Shown: positions 34,741 to 45,253, counted from the stretch's first letter. The stretch: 64,000 nt of DNA from Hirudinaria manillensis (GCA_034509925.1 CM067528.1:6740001-6804000); one strand, 5' to 3'. Notes: a model not told the origin generated them from the sequence alone. Made by a program: numbers and translations.

Positions 34741-35538
34741 TTACATGCCTGCTTCGCCTTTGGCCGATCGAAAAATTTGTTCTTTGCCCTTCAGAAGAAG
34801 TATTCCGGATTTCAAGTCCATCTTGAAATGTCGTGCAATTTTATTGACCTTGTCAAACTTGCAAATCATGACATTTTCGCACTCGAATAATTCTTCGTAA
34901 TCGGAAAGCTCCGGAGCATTCTCTACGTCATCTATGTCAATAACTTCTTCGTCGTCATCGTCGTCGTTATCATCGTCTCCTTCGAAAGGGGGAGAAGCTT
35001 CGTCATGTTCGCCGATTTGATAGTCCCCATCGTCGTCATCATCATCATCGTCGTCGTCGTCGTCTATATATTGGATATCCGACGGTCCGTCAACCTGTCC
35101 GATCCTTCGTTTCGGATTCGGTGGCTTGATTCTCAAGTTCAGGAGCGCAGACGACTGCGGTCGAGAGGACGAAATTTGGGGAATTTCGGCTTTCTTAGGC
35201 TCTTGACTGACGACTTTCGCTTCTGGCACCGGGGCAGGACCACGGACTTTAACGTTCGGCGCCGGAATCCTATAATTTAATAGGAGTTCCAACGTATTCG
35301 TATTTTTCGGTTCAGCGACCGGTACGACTCGAGAGCAGATTTTCTGCCGAGGTTTCTCGCTAAAGCAGTGGTTCTTGTCAGGTTCCACCACTTTCGCTTT
35401 AATCAAATTGTCCTTCCACAAGTTTTTGAAGACTTGCAGAGCAGCCTCGTCCTTGCCTTCTTCTAAAAAGTCGTTGTGGACGTCAGAGGCCACTTCGTCG
35501 ATTATCGACATGAACAATTCGTAATCCGAACCCGCCAT
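34741..35538 (-). CDS. TFIIA alpha/beta-like protein, array copy 5 (type A)
   Basis: 265 residues with type A markers (K66, V72, V74, V149). It is the first of two adjacent type A units, which break the A/B alternation. Confidence 0.92.
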   Translation of the reverse strand: MAGSDYELFMSIIDEVASDVHNDFLEEGKDEAALQVFKNLWKDNLIKAKVVEPDKNHCFSEKPRQKICSRVVPVAEPKNTNTLELLLNYRIPAPNVKVRGPAPVPEAKVVSQEPKKAEIPQISSSRPQSSALLNLRIKPPNPKRRIGQVDGPSDIQYIDDDDDDDDDDDDGDYQIGEHDEASPPFEGDDDNDDDDDEEVIDIDDVENAPELSDYEELFECENVMICKFDKVNKIARHFKMDLKSGILLLKGKEQIFRSAKGEAGM

Positions 35539-35890
35539 ATCGTGCCGTAAACTGTAAGCGAGAGAGAGAGAGAGAGCGTGCCGTTCGAACGAGGACCGAG
35601 TGCAGAATGACTTTGCGATCGAATTTCCTACTTATATAGGCTTCGGAACAATAGACCCGATGCGTGCAGCTGCATGCGCCAGCTCGAGTTGCGCGCGGCT
35701 TTGAATAATTAATCGCGCCATGTTTTTTTTCGCGCCGTAATACTATTTTTTTTTTATTTATTTGTTTTAAGCTCAAATAAAAAATAACGACGAATTATAT
35801 GATTAAATTTAAAGACCCCAAAAAATAGAACACTAGTTTTGCATTTGAACACTGTTTATATTTAATAAAAATATTTACAACAGCTTAAGT

Positions 35891-36688
35891 TTACATGCCT
35901 GCTTCGCCTTTGGCCGATCGAAAAATTTGTTCTTTGCCCTTCAGAAGAAGTATTCCGGATTTCAAGTCCATCTTGAAATGTCGTGCAATTTTATTGACCT
36001 TGTCAAACTTGCAAATCATGACATTTTCGCACTCGAATAATTCTTCGTAATCGGAAAGCTCCGGAGCATTCTCTACGTCATCTATGTCAATAACTTCTTC
36101 GTCGTCATCGTCGTCGTTATCATCGTCTCCTTCGAAAGGGGGAGAAGCTTCGTCATGTTCGCCGATTTGATAGTCCCCATCGTCGTCATCATCATCATCG
36201 TCGTCGTCGTCGTCTATATATTGGATATCCGACGGTCCGTCAACCTGTCCGATCCTTCGTTTCGGATTCGGTGGCTTGATTCTCAAGTTCAGGAGCGCAG
36301 ACGACTGCGGTCGAGAGGACGAAATTTGGGGAATTTCGGCTTTCTTAGGCTCTTGACTGACGACTTTCGCTTCTGGCACCGGGGCAGGACCACGGACTTT
36401 AACGTTCGGCGCCGGAATCCTATAATTTAATAGGAGTTCCAACGTATTCGTATTTTTCGGTTCAGCGACCGGTACGACTCGAGAGCAGATTTTCTGCCGA
36501 GGTTTCTCGCTAAAGCAGTGGTTCTTGTCAGGTTCCACCACTTTCGCTTTAATCAAATTGTCCTTCCACAAGTTTTTGAAGACTTGCAGAGCAGCCTCGT
36601 CCTTGCCTTCTTCTAAAAAGTCGTTGTGGACGTCAGAGGCCACTTCGTCGATTATCGACATGAACAATTCGTAATCCGAACCCGCCAT
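35891..36688 (-). CDS. TFIIA alpha/beta-like protein, array copy 6 (type A)
   Basis: 265 residues, same predicted protein as copy 5. The pair probably arose by duplication or conversion of a single unit. Confidence 0.92.
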   Translation of the reverse strand: MAGSDYELFMSIIDEVASDVHNDFLEEGKDEAALQVFKNLWKDNLIKAKVVEPDKNHCFSEKPRQKICSRVVPVAEPKNTNTLELLLNYRIPAPNVKVRGPAPVPEAKVVSQEPKKAEIPQISSSRPQSSALLNLRIKPPNPKRRIGQVDGPSDIQYIDDDDDDDDDDDDGDYQIGEHDEASPPFEGDDDNDDDDDEEVIDIDDVENAPELSDYEELFECENVMICKFDKVNKIARHFKMDLKSGILLLKGKEQIFRSAKGEAGM

Positions 36689-37039
36689 ATCGTGCCGTAA
36701 ACTGTAAGCGAGAGAGAGAGAGAGAGCGTGCCGTTCGAACGAGGACCGAGTGCAGAATGACTTTGCGATCGAATTTCCTACTTATATAGGCTTCGGAACA
36801 ATAGACCCGATGCGTGCAGCTGCATGCGCCAGCTCGAGTTGCGCGCGGCTTTGAATAATTAATCGCGCCATGTTTTTTTTCGCGCCGTAATACTATTTTT
36901 TTTTATTTATTTGTTTTAAGCTCAAATAAAAAATAACGACGAATTATATGATTAAATTTAAAGACCCCAAAAAATAGAACACTAGTTTTGCATTTGAACA
37001 CTGTTTATATTTAATAAAAATATTTACAACAGCTTAAGT

Positions 37040-37837
37040 TTACATGCCTGCTTCGCCTTTGGCCGATCGAAAAATTTGTTCTTTGCCCTTCAGAAGAAGT
37101 ATTCCGGATTTCAAGTCCATCTTGAAATGTCGTGCAATTTTATTGACCTTGTCAAACTTGCAAATCATGACATTTTCGCACTCGAATAATTCTTCGTAAT
37201 CGGAAAGCTCCGGAGCATTCTCTACGTCATCTATGTCAATCACTTCTTCGTCGTCATCGTCGTCGTTATCATCGTCTCCTTCGAAAGGGGGAGAAGCTTC
37301 GTCATGTTCGCCGATTTGATAGTCCCCATCGTCGTCATCATCATCATCGTCGTCGTCGTCGTCTATATATTGGATATCCGACGGTCCGTCAAACTGTCCG
37401 ATCCTTCGTTTCGGATTCGGTGGCTTGATTCTCAAGTTCAGGAGCGCAGACGACTGCGGTCGAGAGGACGAAATTTGGGGAATTTCGGCTTTCTTAGGCT
37501 CTTGACTGACGACTTTCGCTTCTGGCACCGGGGCAGGACCACGGACTTTAACGTTCGGCGCCGGAATCCTATAATTTAATAGGAGTTCCAACGTATTCGT
37601 ATTTTTCGGTTCAGCGATCGGTGCGACTCGAGAGCAGATTTGCTGCCGAGGTTTCTCGCTAAAGCAGTGGTTCTTGTCAGGTTCCACCACTTTCGCTTTA
37701 ATCAAATTGTCCTTCCACAAGTTTTTGAAGACTTGCAGAACAGCCTCGTCCTTGCCTTCTTCTAAAAAGTCGTTGTGGACGTCAGAGGCCACTTCGTCGA
37801 TTATCGACATGAACAATTCGTAATCCGAACCCGCCAT
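37040..37837 (-). CDS. TFIIA alpha/beta-like protein, array copy 7 (type B, A33V)
   Basis: 265 residues with type B markers. It has a private Ala-to-Val change at residue 33 in the N-terminal helical domain (E-A-V-L-Q), the only such missense difference seen among the full copies outside the A/B markers. Confidence 0.92.
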   Translation of the reverse strand: MAGSDYELFMSIIDEVASDVHNDFLEEGKDEAVLQVFKNLWKDNLIKAKVVEPDKNHCFSEKPRQQICSRVAPIAEPKNTNTLELLLNYRIPAPNVKVRGPAPVPEAKVVSQEPKKAEIPQISSSRPQSSALLNLRIKPPNPKRRIGQFDGPSDIQYIDDDDDDDDDDDDGDYQIGEHDEASPPFEGDDDNDDDDDEEVIDIDDVENAPELSDYEELFECENVMICKFDKVNKIARHFKMDLKSGILLLKGKEQIFRSAKGEAGM

Positions 37838-38188
37838 ATCGTGCCGTAAACTGTAAGCGAGAGAGAGAGAGAGAGCGTGCCGTTCGAACGAGGACCGAGT
37901 GCAGAATGACTTTGCGATCGAATTTCCTACTTATATAGGCTTCGGAACAATAGACCCGATGCGTGCAGCTGCATGCGCCAGCTCGAGTTGCGCGCGGCTT
38001 TGAATAATTAATCGCGCCATGTTTTTTTTCGCGCCGTAATACTATTTTTTTTTATTTATTTGTTTTAAGCTCAAATAAAAAATAACGACGAATTATATGA
38101 TTAAATTTAAAGACCCCAAAAAATAGAACACTAGTTTTGCATTTGAACACTGTTTATATTTAATAAAAATATTTACAACAGCTTAAGT

Positions 38189-38986
38189 TTACATGCCTGC
38201 TTCGCCTTTGGCCGATCGAAAAATTTGTTCTTTGCCCTTCAGAAGAAGTATTCCGGATTTCAAGTCCATCTTGAAATGTCGTGCAATTTTATTGACCTTG
38301 TCAAACTTGCAAATCATGACATTTTCGCACTCGAATAATTCTTCGTAATCGGAAAGCTCCGGAGCATTCTCTACGTCATCTATGTCAATAACTTCTTCGT
38401 CGTCATCGTCGTCGTTATCATCGTCTCCTTCGAAAGGGGGAGAAGCTTCGTCATGTTCGCCGATTTGATAGTCCCCATCGTCGTCATCATCATCATCGTC
38501 GTCGTCGTCGTCTATATATTGGATATCCGACGGTCCGTCAACCTGTCCGATCCTTCGTTTCGGATTCGGTGGCTTGATTCTCAAGTTCAGGAGCGCAGAC
38601 GACTGCGGTCGAGAGGACGAAATTTGGGGAATTTCGGCTTTCTTAGGCTCTTGACTGACGACTTTCGCTTCTGGCACCGGGGCAGGACCACGGACTTTAA
38701 CGTTCGGCGCCGGAATCCTATAATTTAATAGGAGTTCCAACGTATTCGTATTTTTCGGTTCAGCGACCGGTACGACTCGAGAGCAGATTTTCTGCCGAGG
38801 TTTCTCGCTAAAGCAGTGGTTCTTGTCAGGTTCCACCACTTTCGCTTTAATCAAATTGTCCTTCCACAAGTTTTTGAAGACTTGCAGAGCAGCCTCGTCC
38901 TTGCCTTCTTCTAAAAAGTCGTTGTGGACGTCAGAGGCCACTTCGTCGATTATCGACATGAACAATTCGTAATCCGAACCCGCCAT
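38189..38986 (-). CDS. TFIIA alpha/beta-like protein, array copy 8 (type A)
   Basis: 265 residues, type A. A longer CT tract in the leader happens to leave the frame open upstream of the ATG, but that extension runs back through the TATA box and is not expected to be translated, so the usual M-A-G-S start is kept. Confidence 0.92.
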   Translation of the reverse strand: MAGSDYELFMSIIDEVASDVHNDFLEEGKDEAALQVFKNLWKDNLIKAKVVEPDKNHCFSEKPRQKICSRVVPVAEPKNTNTLELLLNYRIPAPNVKVRGPAPVPEAKVVSQEPKKAEIPQISSSRPQSSALLNLRIKPPNPKRRIGQVDGPSDIQYIDDDDDDDDDDDDGDYQIGEHDEASPPFEGDDDNDDDDDEEVIDIDDVENAPELSDYEELFECENVMICKFDKVNKIARHFKMDLKSGILLLKGKEQIFRSAKGEAGM

Positions 38987-39340
38987 ATCGTGCCGTAAAC
39001 TGTAAGCGAGAGAGAGAGAGAGAGAGCGTGCCGTTCGAACGAGGACCGAGTGCAGAATGACTTTGCGATCGAATTTCCTACTTATATAGGCTTCGGAACA
39101 ATAGACCCGATGCGTGCAGCTGCATGCGCCAGCTCGAGTTGCGCGCGGCTTTGAATAATTAATCGCGCCATGTTTTTTTTCGCGCCGTAATACTATTTTT
39201 TTTTTATTTATTTGTTTTAAGCTCAAATAAAAAATAACGACGAATTATATGATTAAATTTAAAGACCCCAAAAAATAGAACACTAGTTTTGCATTTGAAC
39301 ACTGTTTATATTTAATAAAAATATTTACAACAGCTTAAGT

Positions 39341-40138
39341 TTACATGCCTGCTTCGCCTTTGGCCGATCGAAAAATTTGTTCTTTGCCCTTCAGAAGAAG
39401 TATTCCGGATTTCAAGTCCATCTTGAAATGTCGTGCAATTTTATTGACCTTGTCAAACTTGCAAATCATGACATTTTCGCACTCGAATAATTCTTCGTAA
39501 TCGGAAAGCTCCGGAGCATTCTCTACGTCATCTATGTCAATCACTTCTTCGTCGTCATCGTCGTCGTTATCATCGTCTCCTTCGAAAGGGGGAGAAGCTT
39601 CGTCATGTTCGCCGATTTGATAGTCCCCATCGTCGTCATCATCATCATCGTCGTCGTCGTCGTCTATATATTGGATATCCGACGGTCCGTCAAACTGTCC
39701 GATCCTTCGTTTCGGATTCGGTGGCTTGATTCTCAAGTTCAGGAGCGCAGACGACTGCGGTCGAGAGGACGAAATTTGGGGAATTTCGGCTTTCTTAGGC
39801 TCTTGACTGACGACTTTCGCTTCTGGCACCGGGGCAGGACCACGGACTTTAACGTTCGGCGCCGGAATCCTATAATTTAATAGGAGTTCCAACGTATTCG
39901 TATTTTTCGGTTCAGCGATCGGTGCGACTCGAGAGCAGATTTGCTGCCGAGGTTTCTCGCTAAAGCAGTGGTTCTTGTCAGGTTCCACCACTTTCGCTTT
40001 AATCAAATTGTCCTTCCACAAGTTTTTGAAGACTTGCAGAGCAGCCTCGTCCTTGCCTTCTTCTAAAAAGTCGTTGTGGACGTCAGAGGCCACTTCGTCG
40101 ATTATCGACATGAACAATTCGTAATCCGAACCCGCCAT
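39341..40138 (-). CDS. TFIIA alpha/beta-like protein, array copy 9 (type B)
   Basis: 265 residues with type B markers including F149 in the putative taspase site. Confidence 0.92.
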   Translation of the reverse strand: MAGSDYELFMSIIDEVASDVHNDFLEEGKDEAALQVFKNLWKDNLIKAKVVEPDKNHCFSEKPRQQICSRVAPIAEPKNTNTLELLLNYRIPAPNVKVRGPAPVPEAKVVSQEPKKAEIPQISSSRPQSSALLNLRIKPPNPKRRIGQFDGPSDIQYIDDDDDDDDDDDDGDYQIGEHDEASPPFEGDDDNDDDDDEEVIDIDDVENAPELSDYEELFECENVMICKFDKVNKIARHFKMDLKSGILLLKGKEQIFRSAKGEAGM

Positions 40139-40489
40139 ATCGTGCCGTAAACTGTAAGCGAGAGAGAGAGAGAGAGCGTGCCGTTCGAACGAGGACCGAG
40201 TGCAGAATGACTTTGCGATCGAATTTCCTACTTATATAGGCTTCGGAACAATAGACCCGATGCGTGCAGCTGCATGCGCCAGCTCGAGTTGCGCGCGGCT
40301 TTGAATAATTAATCGCGCCATGTTTTTTTTCGCGCCGTAATACTATTTTTTTTTATTTATTTGTTTTAAGCTCAAATAAAAAATAACGACGAATTATATG
40401 ATTAAATTTAAAGACCCCAAAAAATAGAACACTAGTTTTGCATTTGAACACTGTTTATATTTAATAAAAATATTTACAACAGCTTAAGT

Positions 40490-41287
40490 TTACATGCCTG
40501 CTTCGCCTTTGGCCGATCGAAAAATTTGTTCTTTGCCCTTCAGAAGAAGTATTCCGGATTTCAAGTCCATCTTGAAATGTCGTGCAATTTTATTGACCTT
40601 GTCAAACTTGCAAATCATGACATTTTCGCACTCGAATAATTCTTCGTAATCGGAAAGCTCCGGAGCATTCTCTACGTCATCTATGTCAATAACTTCTTCG
40701 TCGTCATCGTCGTCGTTATCATCGTCTCCTTCGAAAGGGGGAGAAGCTTCGTCATGTTCGCCGATTTGATAGTCCCCATCGTCGTCATCATCATCATCGT
40801 CGTCGTCGTCGTCTATATATTGGATATCCGACGGTCCGTCAACCTGTCCGATCCTTCGTTTCGGATTCGGTGGCTTGATTCTCAAGTTCAGGAGCGCAGA
40901 CGACTGCGGTCGAGAGGACGAAATTTGGGGAATTTCGGCTTTCTTAGGCTCTTGACTGACGACTTTCGCTTCTGGCACCGGGGCAGGACCACGGACTTTA
41001 ACGTTCGGCGCCGGAATCCTATAATTTAATAGGAGTTCCAACGTATTCGTATTTTTCGGTTCAGCGACCGGTACGACTCGAGAGCAGATTTTCTGCCGAG
41101 GTTTCTCGCTAAAGCAGTGGTTCTTGTCAGGTTCCACCACTTTCGCTTTAATCAAATTGTCCTTCCACAAGTTTTTGAAGACTTGCAGAGCAGCCTCGTC
41201 CTTGCCTTCTTCTAAAAAGTCGTTGTGGACGTCAGAGGCCACTTCGTCGATTATCGACATGAACAATTCGTAATCCGAACCCGCCAT
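40490..41287 (-). CDS. TFIIA alpha/beta-like protein, array copy 10 (type A)
   Basis: 265 residues, same predicted protein as the other type A copies. Confidence 0.92.
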   Translation of the reverse strand: MAGSDYELFMSIIDEVASDVHNDFLEEGKDEAALQVFKNLWKDNLIKAKVVEPDKNHCFSEKPRQKICSRVVPVAEPKNTNTLELLLNYRIPAPNVKVRGPAPVPEAKVVSQEPKKAEIPQISSSRPQSSALLNLRIKPPNPKRRIGQVDGPSDIQYIDDDDDDDDDDDDGDYQIGEHDEASPPFEGDDDNDDDDDEEVIDIDDVENAPELSDYEELFECENVMICKFDKVNKIARHFKMDLKSGILLLKGKEQIFRSAKGEAGM

Positions 41288-41640
41288 ATCGTGCCGTAAA
41301 CTGTAAGCGAGAGAGAGAGAGAGAGCGTGCCGTTCGAACGAGGACCGAGTGCAGAATGACTTTGCGATCGAATTTCCTACTTATATAGGCTTCGGAACAA
41401 TAGACCCGATGCGTGCAGCTGCATGCGCCAGCTCGAGTTGCGCGCGGCTTTGAATAATTAATCGCGCCATGTTTTTTTTCGCGCCGTAATACTATTTTTT
41501 TTTTTATTTATTTGTTTTAAGCTCAAATAAAAAATAACGACGAATTATATGATTAAATTTAAAGACCCCAAAAAATAGAACACTAGTTTTGCATTTGAAC
41601 ACTGTTTATATTTAATAAAAATATTTACAACAGCTTAAGT

Positions 41641-42438
41641 TTACATGCCTGCTTCGCCTTTGGCCGATCGAAAAATTTGTTCTTTGCCCTTCAGAAGAAG
41701 TATTCCGGATTTCAAGTCCATCTTGAAATGTCGTGCAATTTTATTGACCTTGTCAAACTTGCAAATCATGACATTTTCGCACTCGAATAATTCTTCGTAA
41801 TCGGAAAGCTCCGGAGCATTCTCTACGTCATCTATGTCAATCACTTCTTCGTCGTCATCGTCGTCGTTATCATCGTCTCCTTCGAAAGGGGGAGAAGCTT
41901 CGTCATGTTCGCCGATTTGATAGTCCCCATCGTCGTCATCATCATCATCGTCGTCGTCGTCGTCTATATATTGGATATCCGACGGTCCGTCAAACTGTCC
42001 GATCCTTCGTTTCGGATTCGGTGGCTTGATTCTCAAGTTCAGGAGCGCAGACGACTGCGGTCGAGAGGACGAAATTTGGGGAATTTCGGCTTTCTTAGGC
42101 TCTTGACTGACGACTTTCGCTTCTGGCACCGGGGCAGGACCACGGACTTTAACGTTCGGCGCCGGAATCCTATAATTTAATAGGAGTTCCAACGTATTCG
42201 TATTTTTCGGTTCAGCGATCGGTGCGACTCGAGAGCAGATTTGCTGCCGAGGTTTCTCGCTAAAGCAGTGGTTCTTGTCAGGTTCCACCACTTTCGCTTT
42301 AATCAAATTGTCCTTCCACAAGTTTTTGAAGACTTGCAGAGCAGCCTCGTCCTTGCCTTCTTCTAAAAAGTCGTTGTGGACGTCAGAGGCCACTTCGTCG
42401 ATTATCGACATGAACAATTCGTAATCCGAACCCGCCAT
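41641..42438 (-). CDS. TFIIA alpha/beta-like protein, array copy 11 (type B)
   Basis: 265 residues, type B. The T-run in the spacer upstream of copy 10 (about 41491) is the longest noticed in the array. Confidence 0.92.
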   Translation of the reverse strand: MAGSDYELFMSIIDEVASDVHNDFLEEGKDEAALQVFKNLWKDNLIKAKVVEPDKNHCFSEKPRQQICSRVAPIAEPKNTNTLELLLNYRIPAPNVKVRGPAPVPEAKVVSQEPKKAEIPQISSSRPQSSALLNLRIKPPNPKRRIGQFDGPSDIQYIDDDDDDDDDDDDGDYQIGEHDEASPPFEGDDDNDDDDDEEVIDIDDVENAPELSDYEELFECENVMICKFDKVNKIARHFKMDLKSGILLLKGKEQIFRSAKGEAGM

Positions 42439-42789
42439 ATCGTGCCGTAAACTGTAAGCGAGAGAGAGAGAGAGAGCGTGCCGTTCGAACGAGGACCGAG
42501 TGCAGAATGACTTTGCGATCGAATTTCCTACTTATATAGGCTTCGGAACAATAGACCCGATGCGTGCAGCTGCATGCGCCAGCTCGAGTTGCGCGCGGCT
42601 TTGAATAATTAATCGCGCCATGTTTTTTTTCGCGCCGTAATACTATTTTTTTTTATTTATTTGTTTTAAGCTCAAATAAAAAATAACGACGAATTATATG
42701 ATTAAATTTAAAGACCCCAAAAAATAGAACACTAGTTTTGCATTTGAACACTGTTTATATTTAATAAAAATATTTACAACAGCTTAAGT

Positions 42790-43581
42790 TTACATGCCTG
42801 CTTCGCCTTTGGCCGATCGAAAAATTTGTTCTTTGCCCTTCAGAAGAAGTATTCCGGATTTCAAGTCCATCTTGAAATGTCGTGCAATTTTATTGACCTT
42901 GTCAAACTTGCAAATCATGACATTTTCGCACTCGAATAATTCTTCGTAATCGGAAAGCTCCGGAGCATTCTCTACGTCATCTATGTCAATAACTTCTTCG
43001 TCGTCATCGTCGTCGTTATCATCGTCTCCTTCGAAAGGGGGAGAAGCTTCGTCATGTTCGCCGATTTGATAGTCCCCATCGTCGTCATCATCATCATCGT
43101 CGTCGTCTATATATTGGATATCCGACGGTCCGTCAACCTGTCCGATCCTTCGTTTCGGATTCGGTGGCTTGATTCTCAAGTTCAGGAGCGCAGACGACTG
43201 CGGTCGAGAGGACGAAATTTGGGGAATTTCGGCTTTCTTAGGCTCTTGACTGACGACTTTCGCTTCTGGCACCGGGGCAGGACCACGGACTTTAACGTTC
43301 GGCGCCGGAATCCTATAATTTAATAGGAGTTCCAACGTATTCGTATTTTTCGGTTCAGCGACCGGTACGACTCGAGAGCAGATTTTCTGCCGAGGTTTCT
43401 CGCTAAAGCAGTGGTTCTTGTCAGGTTCCACCACTTTCGCTTTAATCAAATTGTCCTTCCACAAGTTTTTGAAGACTTGCAGAGCAGCCTCGTCCTTGCC
43501 TTCTTCTAAAAAGTCGTTGTGGACGTCAGAGGCCACTTCGTCGATTATCGACATGAACAATTCGTAATCCGAACCCGCCAT
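42790..43581 (-). CDS. TFIIA alpha/beta-like protein, array copy 12 (type A, short Asp run)
   Basis: 263 residues; the Asp run is two codons shorter than elsewhere. It is the copy at the 5' edge of the array with respect to transcription. Its TATA box and initiator are intact, but the shared sequence stops 16 bases further upstream, so it lacks the palindromic upstream region of the other units and sits next to unrelated DNA. Confidence 0.92.
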   Translation of the reverse strand: MAGSDYELFMSIIDEVASDVHNDFLEEGKDEAALQVFKNLWKDNLIKAKVVEPDKNHCFSEKPRQKICSRVVPVAEPKNTNTLELLLNYRIPAPNVKVRGPAPVPEAKVVSQEPKKAEIPQISSSRPQSSALLNLRIKPPNPKRRIGQVDGPSDIQYIDDDDDDDDDDGDYQIGEHDEASPPFEGDDDNDDDDDEEVIDIDDVENAPELSDYEELFECENVMICKFDKVNKIARHFKMDLKSGILLLKGKEQIFRSAKGEAGM

Positions 43582-43647
43582 ATCGTGCCGTAAACTGTAA
43601 GCGAGAGAGAGAGAGAGAGCGTGCCGTTCGAACGAGGACCGAGTGCA

Positions 43648-43681
43648 GAATGACTTTGCGATCGAATTTCCTACTTATATA
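43648..43681 (-). promoter_or_regulatory. Core promoter of array copy 12, without the shared distal region
   Basis: TATATAAG at 43674-43681 and the initiator TCATTC at 43648-43653 are retained with the same 30-base spacing. Array similarity ends at 43697, so distal elements are replaced by unrelated sequence. Confidence 0.65.
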
Positions 43682-43697
43682 GGCTTCGGAACAATAG

Positions 43698-44761
43698 TCT
43701 TTGTGCTATTTTGTCTTTATGGACCCAACATTTCCCGCCGGCTGTGAGAGTCATTTGGTGGCCTTGTTATGCCGGTCACTAATTCCTGGACTTGAGGGAT
43801 TGCTAATGCTCTTAATGCCTTCTTTATGTCGCACGCGACATGCTTTCATTTTATAAACTGGGTGGTTCTCTTTGGCCTTGTTATGTCGATCGACTCCATC
43901 TTTGTATCGTATAGCTCATGAAAGCTCTCAGTGGCTTCTTCACATGGTGTACTTCATACAAAAATTCTTATGAATTTCTTTATAGAGTCATCTATATAGA
44001 AATTTTTCGAAAAGGCCCGCAGTTCAAATCGCTTTGCGAGTCCGCGGTCGTCCCATTTCTCACGACAATACAACGTATCTCGGCCAATGATGTGGATCAT
44101 TCATACCGGAGACCGACGGCTTTCCCCGGCTTTCCTACAGACACTTTTTAAGACTTCTCCTGCCTCGTTAAGTGCCAGATCCAGAATGAAGTCGCTTCTG
44201 CGGCCTCAGACATAGTACACCCCATAGCTATTCCAACTTCTACAGGCACCCACAGTGCAGTGTACGTCTTTGTTGAAAACCTCATCATGAACCCGTTAAA
44301 TTATTCCTTTTGAACTGAAATGTCCTTGTACTGATTAGACATCACGAACTCCGTGAGCCTCGTTCCATGATAGAGAAAAATATTTTCCCTTTAACATTCA
44401 TTTAGTTGGTTTGAATTTATCCATTTGTAAACCAAAGGACATTATTCCTGTGTATAGTCTTTCACTCGTGCTCGCTACCAGTTGATTATTGACGCCCATT
44501 TGCAGTGTTCCTAATCAATTAAGTCTCACATAAAGGGGTTCCATATCTGCATTCCATATAGTCTAACTGAACTTTTATCTTACATAAAACTTTGCAAAAT
44601 CATCCTAACATTGTTTAGGCTGACGACAACACGATTGAAGATTCCAATCACTGAATGTCTTTATTGAACCTAAGAAAATGTGACGTTCCAAGCTGAAAAT
44701 GTGTTGACGATCAGGTGACTCAGAACTTTGCCTAAAGTTCACATGGTCGAATAACTCGTTC
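43698..44761. other. Unassigned flank between the array and the SLC6 duplication
   Basis: Less AT-rich than most of the window. Several stretches on the minus strand read open for 20-40 codons (near 43700-43850 and 44000-44200) and CATAACAAGGCCA occurs more than once, hinting at an old mobile element, but no family could be named. Confidence 0.3.
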
Positions 44762-45216
44762 GGTGAGAAAACAAGCGAACATTTGAACAGAATCTAACAA
44801 CTAGAAAGATAGATCTTGGCTAGTTTATTTTGTTCAATTAAAAAAAAAAAAGTAGAAATAAACTTCAAAGACTCGTGAACGCGTTAGGATGAAATTAGGC
44901 TATCGATCATGATCCAACAACAAGTATTATTACTCCTGCCTGCATTGTGAAAAGCAAGTGCTTACAATAACGACGACTACAACAACACGACATCACCGAG
45001 TAAACAGTCGACTAACGAAGTATTCAAACCTCCAGAAAGCAACAACAACAACGACGACGACGACGACACGAGAACTAATCCTCGCATGACTGAAACATCG
45101 ACACTTCTTTGGAAAGAAGAGGTAAAATCACAAACAATAACAACAACACAAACAATACATCAAAACAACAGAAAAATAAAAGAGGAGGAATACGTGAAGG
45201 ACTTCTTTGTTGTTGC

Positions 45217-45253
<37 letters not shown>

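Larger units (their letters stand above)
29582..43697 (-). repeat. Tandem array of 12 full and 1 truncated TFIIA-like gene units
   Basis: Head-to-tail units of 1143-1152 bp, nearly identical, each containing a whole minus-strand gene plus about 350 bp of spacer. Start-to-start distances are 1149, 1150, 1150, 1151, 1150, 1149, 1149, 1152, 1149, 1151 and 1143 bp. Length differences come mainly from T-runs in the spacer, a GA/CT tract in the leader and the Asp codon run. The left end breaks off inside a coding region (29582). The right end stops just upstream of the TATA box of the last copy (43697). Two subtypes, A and B, mostly alternate. From left: B (truncated), A, B, hybrid, B, A, A, B, A, B, A, B, A. 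Confidence 0.97.

Noticed and set aside
38987-39226. N-terminal extension of array copy 8 by 80 codons
   Set aside because: It is open only because the CT tract changed length, and it runs upstream of the TATA box and initiator.
29582-43697. CRISPR-like or satellite array
   Set aside because: The repeats are 1.15 kb whole genes, not short repeats with spacers, and the setting is a eukaryotic genome.
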